From Diplonema papillatum (Eukaryota > Euglenozoa > Diplonemea > Diplonemida > Diplonemidae): a DNA stretch of 64,000 bases. Of this stretch, positions 41,101 through 49,444 are shown piece after piece; position 1 is the stretch's first letter, and every line of letters begins with the position of its first letter. Under the pieces are notes generated by a model. The model was not told where the DNA came from. It worked only from the letters and a program-made list of their open reading frames with translations, and searched no databases. A program made the translations under genes and the position numbers. The DNA lies in NCBI GenBank assembly GCA_030068145.1, contig JAPJBO010000194.1:1-64000 (forward strand), read 5' to 3'.

Positions 41101-41377
41101 CGAGATGGAGGAGACGGGGCGGCGGCTGGCGCTGCTGGGCGAGTGGTGCGCGGAGCGCGAGAAGCTGGTCGCCAAAATCATGCCGTACCACCGGCACATC
41201 ATCTTCAGGGTCGACGCGTGGCGGCAGGCGGAGAAGCGGCGGGCGAAGCGCATGTACAAGCTGCACAAGGAGTGCCACCGCCCCGTCATGAAGGTGTGGG
41301 AGCAGGAGGCACACGCGAACGCGATGGGCCTGCAAGCAGTCCGCGCTCAGTGGGCCAAGGATTTGCTCATGCAGTAG
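38157..41377 (+). CDS. Hypothetical two-exon protein with a duplicated second exon
   Basis: Exon 1 (38157-38960) ends EIEK at a GTGCGT donor. The main exon 2 (40700-41377) follows a CACGCAG acceptor, in phase 0; joined length is 493 residues. The N-terminus reads MRFRPETTAGGAVRYVAVDL. The middle is acidic/proline-rich, and the second exon has an acidic FDTVLAPFVFDEDDGRSDAG stretch, then a basic helical C-terminus (WRQAEKRRAKRMYKLHKE). No family was recognised. The 1.7-kb intron contains family 1 and 2 repeats and a minisatellite. A near-identical copy of the start of exon 2, with its acceptor, lies at 40493-40634, and decayed copies of its end at about 41390-41880. Nuclear function is a guess from composition only. 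Confidence 0.6.
38990..39150. repeat. Dispersed repeat family 1, long copy 7 (intronic)
   Basis: Sits just inside the 5' end of the intron of the 38157 gene. Matches copy 6 across GGTTGCCC..TGTGCAGGC, AAAAAGACGTGGGCAGCGTG, CAGAATTCCTTACCTGAAAT, and the terminal CGCACAAACAAAACGAAGCG. Confidence 0.8.
39335..39540. repeat. Dispersed repeat family 2, copy 1 (intronic)
   Basis: CTTTGTAGTTGTATTGTTTC precedes AAGCACCTGCTTTGTAGGAA, then GGCTGCCAGTAG, CCCACACGAAACGCAGGTAA and TTTAGTGGCGGGTG. Same blocks at 46165, 54510, 56207 and 57778. Confidence 0.8.
39595..39765. repeat. Minisatellite, about 37-bp unit, about 4-5 copies
   Basis: Units of the form CAGTCCGGCGTTTGTGCAAA, followed by CCCGAACCTTTTT. 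The first unit contains a perfect 12-bp palindrome GTTTGCGCAAAC. Located in the intron of the 38157 gene. Confidence 0.85.
40427..40859 (+). repeat. Tandem duplication containing acceptor and exon start
   Basis: About 205 bp starting CGCGTCTTAGATTTTCACTA is repeated head to tail (about 40427 and 40632), carrying the 3' end of the intron, the CAG acceptor, and about 140 bp of coding sequence (QDYTQWSAPSSCCSADGGHG in frame). The first copy lacks a short segment (AAGCCTGGCGCC) and differs (TTCTACAG versus TTCAACAG). Confidence 0.85.
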
Positions 41378-41389
41378 CCGAGCCTATCT

Positions 41390-41900
41390 AGCCGAAGATA
41401 CCTGCAAAGTATCCAGCGACCTAGACTGGGCATTTTCAACGTGAACCCGAAGGCATCATGCCACATTTGGGCGGTTGGCGTTGCTGTGAGAAGCTGGTCG
41501 CCAAAACCACGTCGTACCACCGGCACATCAGAGGCGTGGGGGGAGGTAGGCGGAGATAGCGCACGTACAAGTGCAGAAGGAGTGCCACCGCACTTATCAT
41601 GAAGGTGTGGGAGCAGGAGGCACGCGGCCTGCAAGCAGTCATGCGGTAGCCCACAAGGACCGCCGAGCCTAACTGGCCGAAGATACCAGCAAGTATCCAA
41701 CGACCTAGAGCGGGCGTTTTCAGCGTCAACCCAAGGCATCAGTAGGCAAGTGCTTCATGCGCCACATTTGGGCGAGTGGCGTTGCCGTGAGAAGCCTGCC
41801 GCTACAATCCGGCCGTATCGTGCAAGGATTCCGCAACGACCTAGAGCAGGTATTTTCAACGTAACGTCTACCCGAAGGCATCTTAAGCAGGTGCCTCAGG
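41390..41900 (+). pseudogene. Decayed tandem copies of the end of exon 2
   Basis: GAGAAGCTGGTCGCCAAAAC at about 41490, CGTACCACCGGCACATCA, and ATGAAGGTGTGGGAGCAGGA at about 41600 copy parts of 41158-41310 with deletions and stops. A further repeat unit (GCCGAAGATACC..GTATCC..CGACCTAGA..GGGC) occurs three times (41393, 41678, 41830). Confidence 0.7.
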
Positions 41901-43020
41901 CAGCGGTGAATACGATATAAACCTGTCAACGGAAACTGCGAGATTCTGCGGTAATTCCACTGCGCACCGAGGAAGGTTTGCGCACGCAGCAGCGAGCAGC
42001 AAGAACATCACGCAGAACTGCAAAGATGACAAGAAAGGTCTAGGGTCTGCCTGCCGAAGATCCCAAAAAAGAGTCCACACCGAACTGGAGCCGATATTGC
42101 TGAAGCCTGCCGTAGGCCCCCAAAAATACAAATCTGCTCTGTCTTCAGCAGGTCTCCAGGCGGCTTTCGGCACACTTTCGAGCACATCAGTCATGTGAAA
42201 AGTTACCACCTTTTTCAGCCTTTCTAGTTTATGTGTATAGCCCCAGTGGTCTTCTGCGGGAGCGTTCTATAATCGGAGACCCCCGAAGAGACGTAAGCAC
42301 CAGCCCCCATTGAACAAGTCAATGGTTTGGGTTTGAGCGCATCGTCTCGGGGTCCCCTTCCTTTTGTTTATATGAGCACCTGCAATTTGTAGTGAATACT
42401 ATCCGCTCACGGAGTTATTTGCTTCCTTGCCTGCACTGACCTTTTATTCTGCCCTGAAAGCTTCTCGTTTCGGCATTCGAAGCACTTTGTATTGTGTATG
42501 CAATTTCACTCTCCCGCTCTCTCATTCTCGCCCGAGTGTGTGAATGCAAGGCCAGGCTGTACTGTACACTGCTTTTTGTCCTCTTCTTTTTGCTTACCGT
42601 TGCTTCTATCTTGACGCTTCGGGCTCGCAGCGGCGCGGAGAAAGGCCTGAGCACGAACTGATGGCCGCGATTGCCAGGATTGGTGGCAAAGGCTGCACCG
42701 CAATGCTGTACATGACTACCGGCGCTTCAGCGTGGCGAAAGGGCTGGCGATAGCGTGGTGCTCAGCATCTGCCCGCCGATGACTCCCCTCACTACACAAG
42801 AACGTCCGTCGTCGTATTTCACAAGCCCGGGAAGGGCAAACACGCCACAACCGAAACTGCGGTAAGACCGGTGATACGAGAAGCACTCGCGGAGGAAGGA
42901 CAACCCGCACGTGTCCCACACTGCCAAGGGCCGGCGCTTTGACCCGACCGGAACATCAAAAACACCCTCCAGAACTCGGGTGGAAAGAAGCGGAGAAGGA
43001 AAGAAAACGGCAGCACAAAA
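41901..43020. other. Intergenic; no gene recognised
   Basis: No conserved element or protein-like frame was found. Short frames at 42544-42753 and on the minus strand lack support. Confidence 0.4.
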
Positions 43021-43527
43021 ATGAGCGACGCCAAACGGGGCAAGAAGAAAGTCGGGAAGCCGACTGGACCCCGCCAGTGGGCCTTCGACGATGAAGGGAA
43101 CATCGTTAATTTCAGCTTCAAGGCACTGCGGCAGGATGTCCTCACGAGGCTGAGACGGGACAACCTGTATACGCTGGAAGAGTGCAAAGTCATGATCCGG
43201 GAGATGCTGAAATACGCCACAGCCTGGCTGGAAGTCGAGCTTGCCCAGATCATGTACGTCGCCGGTCTCTACAACAAGCTGTTGCCGGACAAGTCAGCCA
43301 ATTTTACCTATCAATGGCCGCAGTCTGTGCTCCAACCGCTGGCGTTTGAGTTCCCCACAGAAGTGTCGGCCGCCGTCAACCCGCGCTTCCGCATCGGGAA
43401 GTTGGTCGAAGAGCTCAACAAGTCTCTCATTCGGCTGGCCGACACGCTGCTCACGCAGCGAAAGGAACGCTTGCTCTTTGCCGCGCGTCTGCTCGAAGAC
43501 ATCGAAGCGGTCCACGAGCTGAAGTGA
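43021..43527 (+). CDS. Hypothetical protein, 168 residues
   Basis: Single exon with a C/G-ending codon pattern like the confirmed genes. The N-terminus is Lys-rich (MSDAKRGKKKVGKPTGPRQW). The rest is helical with evenly spaced Leu and charged residues (LRRDNLYTLEECKVMIREML) and no signal peptide or TM segment. I do not recognise the family. The ATG context (CAAAAATGAGC) is favourable. A soluble helical protein, possibly nucleic-acid- or complex-associated because of the basic start, is the most that can be said. Confidence 0.55.
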   Translation: MSDAKRGKKKVGKPTGPRQWAFDDEGNIVNFSFKALRQDVLTRLRRDNLYTLEECKVMIREMLKYATAWLEVELAQIMYVAGLYNKLLPDKSANFTYQWPQSVLQPLAFEFPTEVSAAVNPRFRIGKLVEELNKSLIRLADTLLTQRKERLLFAARLLEDIEAVHELK

Positions 43528-44845
43528 GACCACGGACCTTTGCCGTTGCCTCCGGGGGTGTTCGGTTAGATGCCATAGAAACACACCCGAGTGCACAGGT
43601 TCGTGATCCGAGAGCACTGTGGGCTGCCTTCCAAGCAAGACCTAGCAGATTCAGCTCAGGATGTTGCTCTCGTGTGCATACGTCGAGTTTTGAGTGTGCA
43701 CGCCCCTTGTTGTCAGGATCGCCGGACGAGGCTGGCTTGCCTGGATCACAGTCCGCACCTAGCCTCCACATGAATCGGCCTTGCCGACCACCGACGGGAT
43801 CGAAGAAAGGGTCGATCACATGCCCTATCCCTTTTGGGAGCGTAAGTACGACTGGATCGAACGCATCAGCGCCAATCATACGCAGCTGTACGCGTGATGG
43901 CAGTCCGCAGGGTTGTTTTCACTCTCTGACCCATCGCACGGAAGAAGGGGGAAGGTACCGGTCCTTGTCCGTCCGCCGCCGGAGCTTTGTGCAGGAACTC
44001 TTGCTTCCAGTCGCTGGCGAGACTGCTGCTGAAGACAGTGGCGCACTGTAGTGGCAGTGGCAGTGCAGTGGCGCTCGACTCGCATTATGCAAGGGAATCC
44101 ATAAGCCCCGAGATCCGCACCCACGGGTCTTCCGAAGAAGCCCGTGAGGCAGGGAGTGGAGACGAGGTGATGCAAGACGAAGGGGAAGCGCGAAGCGACC
44201 AGCCCGGACGGACCAACAAGACGCAAGACCAGGCGACCAAGAGAAGGAAGGGAGAGACCCGGGCTAAGTAGCCTGGAACTAGTGTGATGGACCTTTCTTC
44301 GGAGGGGCTCACGCACTCGAAGATCGACTTATACGCATCCACGGGTCTTCGTTTGTTCATTTCTAACTAACACAGTAGTGCACGGGAACCACTCCTCCTT
44401 CAGATAGAGTTAGTATAGAGCATCTATTCGGTATCGGAAAGCAGGTGCGAGATCAGGCAAGCCTTGTGGGCTAGCTGCGCGAATCTATTAGTCAGGGCTT
44501 ACCTCAAGTTCTCTGAGCACGGAGAGCGTCTTCAAAGTTAGTGTTTCGGACCGCTTGCTTTCGAAACCCATCGTCTATCACCGAAGCAGGCGTTTCAGTG
44601 CTTTTTTAGTAGAGACCGTTTCATTTTGTTTTCCATTGCGCCTTTGTTTGTTCCTCTATTAGAAAAAGTAAGAGAGGAAAAAGGAAAAAGAGTGCTAGAT
44701 TCGGGCAAGCTTAGAGAAGAAGTACAAGTGAAATGGCAAGCAAATTGTTCATCTTCCCACTCCTGTTGAGCGTCTGGTTTGAAGCGGCTGGTGGTAAGGT
44801 TGCCTTACAGACGGTCCGACGACGCTTGTGGTCCAGGAAAACTAG
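43528..44845. other. Intergenic; one conserved repeat
   Basis: Contains the inverse copy (44262-44340) of the 18379 segment. Other frames (43524-44051 plus, 43876-44316 minus) are unsupported. A/T-rich from about 44580 to 44700, upstream of RACK1-A. Confidence 0.4.
44262..44340 (-). repeat. Inverse copy of the coding-like segment at 18379
   Basis: On the minus strand the open frame reads YKSIFECVSPSEERSITLVP, identical to the plus-strand reading at 18382. The two copies differ visibly at one synonymous base. Confidence 0.6.
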
Positions 44846-44849
44846 CGAA

Positions 44850-44995
44850 CAATGGCGTTGCCGGACGCAGGACCCAATGCCTGAACAGCATTGCCCGAGT
44901 CGACCGACTGGCCGAACCGGGGCGCTTAGAGTATTTGCACTCTAAGCGCCCCTCAGTTGCTGACGAAGTTCGTAGTCACAGCTGCGACATTCCCC
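44850..44995 (+). promoter_or_regulatory. Upstream segment of RACK1-A homologous to the 212-bp satellite
   Basis: Shares CGCAGGACCCAATGCC, ACAGCATTG.CCGAGTC, GGGGCGCTT/AAGCGCCCC and GAAGTTCGTAGT.ACAGCTG with the satellite unit, in the same order. Lies 80-225 bp before the RACK1-A ATG, so promoter or 5' UTR function is plausible but unproven. Contains the hairpin at 44919-44952. Confidence 0.6.
44919..44952. repeat. Perfect 14-bp hairpin upstream of RACK1-A
   Basis: GGGGCGCTTAGAGT and ACTCTAAGCGCCCC are exact reverse complements separated by 6 nt (ATTTGC). GC-rich at the base; it could form in DNA or, if transcribed, in the 5' leader. Confidence 0.95.
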
Positions 44996-45075
44996 GACGA
45001 GCGAAACAGACCACTTTCGTACCTAAACCCACACGAGTCAGGTCCACATTTTTTTTCAAAAACAAGGGAGGAATC

Positions 45076-46044
45076 ATGACTGACACTCAGGGACACTTCA
45101 GCTACAAGGGCCAACTGAAGGGCCACGGAGGATGGGTCACGTCGATTGCGTGCCCGCAGGAGTCTGACAAGATGGTGCTCTCCGGATCCAGAGACGGAAC
45201 CCTCATTCAGTGGGACATCTACAACGACCAGATGACTGGATCGTGCGGAACTGCCAAGAGAAGGATGGTTGGACACTCGAACTTCGTCCAGGACGTGCAG
45301 ATCTCCAAGGACAGCGACTTCGGTCTGTCGGCCTCGTGGGACGGTAGCTTGAGGCTGTGGGACCTCGCCACCGGACAGTCGACTGTTCGCTTCGTGGGTC
45401 ACGAGAAGGATGCGTTGTCGTGCGCCTTCTCTTCGGAGAACAGGCAGATCGTGTCCGGATCGCGAGACAAGTCTGTCCGTGTGTGGAACGCGTTCGGTGA
45501 GTGCAAGTACACCATTGACAAGCAGGCCCAGTCCGGCCACACTGACTGGGTTTCGTGCACGCGATTCTCGCCCAACCCGCAGACCCCGATCATTGTCTCC
45601 TGCAGTTGGGACAAGATGGTGAAGGTGTGGTCGCTGTCTGACCTGTCTCTGCAGTCCGACCTTGTCGGACACACGGCGTACTTGAACTGTGTCACGATGT
45701 CCCCGGACGGTTCGCTGTGCGCGTCTGGTGGCAAAGACGGTTCCGCCATCCTGTGGGACCTGAGCAGGGGAGAGAAGCTGGACTCGTTGGAGGGCACTGA
45801 CAACATCCACGACCTTGTGTTCTCGCCGAACAGGTACTGGCTGTGCGCTGCCACGGCCGGCGCCATCAAGATCTGGGACTTGGAGAGCCAGCAGACCGTC
45901 GCCGAGCTTGTGCCGGAGCTGCCGCAGATGGGCAAGAAGGCCATGAAGCCCGAGTGCATCTCCCTTGCCTGGTCCCCCGATGGCACCACGCTCTACTCTG
46001 GTTACACTGACAACACCATCCGTGTCTGGGGAGTCAGCGGATAA
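45076..46044 (+). CDS. RACK1: RACK1-type WD40 scaffold, copy A
   Basis: 322 residues forming seven WD40 repeats with regular GH..WD endings ([14 protein letters not shown]-type, and C-terminal [14 protein letters not shown]). This is the eukaryotic 40S-ribosome/kinase scaffold RACK1 (Asc1), which sits near the mRNA exit channel and links signalling to translation. Length matches the family (about 315-330). The start is the ATG after GGAATC; the longer upstream frame is rejected because family homology and identity with copy B both begin exactly here. Intronless. In the first repeat the family's R-D-K ribosome contact (human R36/K38) reads R39-D40-G41, so the Lys is missing. Codon choice is biased, as in highly expressed genes. 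Confidence 0.97.
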   Translation: MTDTQGHFSYKGQLKGHGGWVTSIACPQESDKMVLSGSRDGTLIQWDIYNDQMTGSCGTAKRRMVGHSNFVQDVQISKDSDFGLSASWDGSLRLWDLATGQSTVRFVGHEKDALSCAFSSENRQIVSGSRDKSVRVWNAFGECKYTIDKQAQSGHTDWVSCTRFSPNPQTPIIVSCSWDKMVKVWSLSDLSLQSDLVGHTAYLNCVTMSPDGSLCASGGKDGSAILWDLSRGEKLDSLEGTDNIHDLVFSPNRYWLCAATAGAIKIWDLESQQTVAELVPELPQMGKKAMKPECISLAWSPDGTTLYSGYTDNTIRVWGVSG

Positions 46045-46164
46045 ATGTGCAGGATCACACGAACCTCGAACGCGCGTCTGTACCCGCGAAACACTTCCTT
46101 TTCGACATCTTAGTACTTTACTCTTTCCGCGATTGAGAAAGTTACTGGTCGGGTTCTCCTTTTT

Positions 46165-46350
46165 CTTTTTGTATTCACACCTGCCTTGCAGGAAATACCC
46201 GAGGAGGCTGCCAGCTGCAAGTCGCACACGGATATGGGTTTAGTGGTCGTCGGGGTACAAGCGTTCAACACCGTCTGTGGTCGTATCGTTTTCTACTCCC
46301 TCTATCTATTAAGCCTCCGTCGGAAATAGGCACGGTGCCACCGAGTATTT
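46165..46350. repeat. Dispersed repeat family 2, copy 2
   Basis: CACCTGCCTTGCAGGAAATA, GGAGGCTGCCAGCTGC, GGGTTTAGTGG, TACAAGCGTTCAAC, then CCTCCGTCGGAAATAGGCAC and CCGAGTATTTCTTG. Lies in the 3' flank of RACK1-A. Confidence 0.75.
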
Positions 46351-47369
46351 CTTGTATTCAACGTGAGCGCAGGCGCAAAAACCATCACCGTTTTTCTTCC
46401 TCGTTTCCTGCTCACACCGTTCCCGTTATTCGAACCGAGAGAACGAGCATGTCTTGATTTAGCCTTTCAAAATAAAAGAATTAAAACAAAAAAGGTCGGT
46501 GAGCAACCTGTTTTCTTTTTCTTCTCCTTTTCCTTCCTTTTTTCTCCGTGCGAAAACCTGGCGCTCGCGGCAGTTGGAAGGGCGGCAGTTGGAAGGGAAT
46601 GCAGATAAAAGAAGAGGACAGCCTGCGACAGCATTTTTCAGATTTCCCGGACATTTGGTGAGTCTCTCTGCAACCCAATCATCAGCGTAACCCGGCCGAA
46701 GCGGCCGAGGCGGAGCGGCCGACCAGCATGCAAAGTCTTGACTAGGGGACTCCGGCGCACACGTTCGGCGTGGTGACTGAGACGGCCCGGGAGGGCAAAG
46801 AAAGCAGCCGCAGACGGAAGAGGCTTGCGTCGCCATTAACACGATGCGCCAAGGCTGGTGCGACTCAGAAAGAGCACGGACTAGCGGCGGCCTGCGAAAA
46901 GCTCGAGTCAGAGCTTTCCGCAACTGTATATCTCGGGCTTTAGAGGTTCCTGACTGTCGCAGGCATAGTATCGCACTTTGCCAGAACCTTCTTTCTGCGT
47001 GACCTCCGTGTTCTGCCATATCACAGTCACGCATTCAGATGCGTGCACTCTGACCAGACTTCGAAGAAGTCACTGTCTTGACATACTCGAGAGAAACCAC
47101 CGCTTCACACACTATTTGGTGCAACCTCTATCCTCTATCCTCCCGATCCCCACAATCACCACCAGACAGCCCAAATCGTCACAGCTGGTAGAGCCGCATT
47201 CAACCACACCGAGAACGAAACACATGCGATACTTGCAAATCACAGCGAAGCATCGATACTTGCCGCGGACAAAGAAACCGAAAAATCAGAGCTTTTCCAC
47301 TGTACGTGAGAGGTCATCTTCGCAATTTGCAGGGAAGAAAGCGAAACAAAACAAGTAAAGAAAGCAACC
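46351..47369. other. Spacer between RACK1 copies; no gene
   Basis: Includes two adjacent copies of GCGGCAGTTGGAAGG (near 46566 and 46581). Presumably holds the promoter and 5' UTR of RACK1-B. It shows no similarity to the RACK1-A upstream segment. Confidence 0.5.
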
Positions 47370-48338
47370 ATGACTGACACTCAGGGACACTTCAGCTACA
47401 AGGGCCAACTGAAGGGCCACGGAGGATGGGTCACGTCGATTGCGTGCCCGCAGGAGTCTGACAAGATGGTGCTCTCCGGATCCAGAGACGGAACCCTCAT
47501 CCAGTGGGACATCTACAACGACCAGATGACTGGATCGTGCGGAACTGCCAAGAGAAGAATGGTCGGACACTCGAACTTCGTCCAGGACGTGCAGATCTCG
47601 AAGGACAGCGACTTCGGTCTGTCGGCCTCGTGGGACGGTAGCTTGAGGCTGTGGGACCTCGCCACCGGACAGTCGACTGTTCGCTTCGTGGGTCACGAGA
47701 AGGATGCGTTGTCGTGCGCCTTCTCTTCGGAGAACAGGCAGATCGTGTCCGGATCGCGAGACAAGTCTGTCCGTGTGTGGAACGCGTTCGGTGAGTGCAA
47801 GTACACCATTGACAAGCAGGCCCAGTCCGGCCACACTGACTGGGTTTCGTGCACGCGATTCTCGCCCAACCCGCAGACCCCGATCATTGTCTCCTGCAGT
47901 TGGGACAAGATGGTGAAGGTGTGGTCGCTGTCTGACCTGTCTCTGCAGTCCGACCTTGTCGGACACACGGCGTACTTGAACTGTGTCACGATGTCCCCGG
48001 ACGGTTCGCTGTGCGCGTCTGGTGGCAAAGACGGTTCCGCCATCCTGTGGGACCTGAGCAGGGGAGAGAAGCTGGACTCGTTGGAGGGCACTGACAACAT
48101 CCACGACCTTGTGTTCTCGCCGAACAGGTACTGGCTGTGCGCTGCCACGGCCGGCGCCATCAAGATCTGGGACTTGGAGAGCCAGCAGACCGTCGCCGAG
48201 CTTGTGCCGGAGCTGCCGCAGATGGGCAAGAAGGCCATGAAGCCCGAGTGCATCTCCCTTGCCTGGTCCCCCGATGGCACCACGCTCTACTCTGGTTACA
48301 CTGACAACACCATCCGTGTCTGGGGAGTCAGCGGATAA
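47370..48338 (+). CDS. RACK1: RACK1-type WD40 scaffold, copy B
   Basis: Encodes a protein identical to copy A. By eye only four nucleotides differ, all synonymous, and all lie in a 100-bp interval corresponding to 45207-45306 of copy A (ATT/ATC, AGG/AGA, GTT/GTC, TCC/TCG). Identity begins at the ATG and stops at the TAA. The leader (AAAGAAAGCAACC before ATG) and the 3' flank are unrelated to those of copy A. Same domain content and the same R-D-G variant at the ribosome-contact position. The two copies probably provide dosage under separate promoters. Confidence 0.97.
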   Translation: MTDTQGHFSYKGQLKGHGGWVTSIACPQESDKMVLSGSRDGTLIQWDIYNDQMTGSCGTAKRRMVGHSNFVQDVQISKDSDFGLSASWDGSLRLWDLATGQSTVRFVGHEKDALSCAFSSENRQIVSGSRDKSVRVWNAFGECKYTIDKQAQSGHTDWVSCTRFSPNPQTPIIVSCSWDKMVKVWSLSDLSLQSDLVGHTAYLNCVTMSPDGSLCASGGKDGSAILWDLSRGEKLDSLEGTDNIHDLVFSPNRYWLCAATAGAIKIWDLESQQTVAELVPELPQMGKKAMKPECISLAWSPDGTTLYSGYTDNTIRVWGVSG

Positions 48339-49444
48339 GTTCGAATGGCTTGTGACGTCTTTCCTTCTGCTTTTGATCAACATGCTTTCCGGCTTTCTCA
48401 CGAACAACTACTCCAAAGTACTTCAGTACGAAAGGAGCCGACAAACTAAGACGAGAGCCGTTTTCAAGAGGTTTCTTTTTTACTAAAGGCAGAGTAGGCG
48501 CAGCGGATTCGTTCTTGCTTTGCCCTCTGACTACTTTTCCGTGTTCTTCCCGGTCATCAGAAAATAGCAACTAAATTGCCAACTTCAGAGTCACCTTTTC
48601 CCTTGTGTATCAAAACAGCAAAGCCAAGGCCGTGGCAGTACAGATAAGCCGAAGCCTTGATGCACCCGAGCTACGCAGGCGACGATTTTGTCTACGACTA
48701 TGAGGACAGAGAGTTTTCTCGAGAAAAAGCGCCACCGTCAGATTCCCTCCTGAACAACAAAGGAAGCTCGCTTACAGAGCCAAAACACATCTGTTCACCA
48801 GCGGCCAAAACCCGAAACATGCAATCAGGGTGGATAGGAAATCGGTCGTGGACTGGGGAACAGGAAACTGTGACTTACCTAGACCCGAATCCGCAGCTGC
48901 CAGGATTCCCAGGGTATCCGACACCTCATACTGAGACCTGTGCCAGATTTCATCTTGAGACCTTTGTCGTATTCTCACTGAGACCATTATCCTGTGCAAG
49001 ACGTTGACGTTGCCAGACTTCTCAGAACTCGCACCGCGACCAGCAGCTCCTGCAAGACATCAGGAGTTGGCGTGGCAAGCTACCCAAACCACCTGCATAC
49101 CCGGATAGCTGGCGTGTGGGGCTGTGTGCGGCCACGGCTGAACTCGTGATTCGAGCGGTGTTTCCTTCTGTCGACCCACAATCGAACTTCTTGCCCCACG
49201 CCTTCGGGCGGTTTGGCGACGGGAGTTTCGCCGTATCTTTTGGAAACCCGCAGCAGGCCCAGCCGTTGATCCCACTCTCGTCTTGCGAGCCTATCGCCGG
49301 CAACACGGGGGGCGGGCGGCGCACAAAGTGCACGGTAATTTACCACTAGCAGGGCAGAGGAGGACGGGGACAGGGGCGGGGTGGGGTGTGATAGAGGTGG
49401 TTGGCGGCCGGCTTTGAGCCCAGTAGGGACGAGGCCGTTAACCG
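48339..49444. other. Intergenic; one doubtful small frame
   Basis: A 116-codon frame at 48657-49007 begins MMHPSYAGDDFVYDYEDREF. The first 25 residues look protein-like but the rest does not; it could be a lost first exon. Nothing else was recognised. Confidence 0.25.

Noticed and set aside
44779-45075. In-frame N-terminal extension of RACK1-A
   Set aside because: Upstream residues match no RACK1, include the hairpin and satellite-like DNA, and homology with copy B starts at 45076.
44953-46227. 424-residue minus frame opposite RACK1-A (and a similar one opposite copy B)
   Set aside because: Antisense of a confirmed conserved CDS; no independent family signal.
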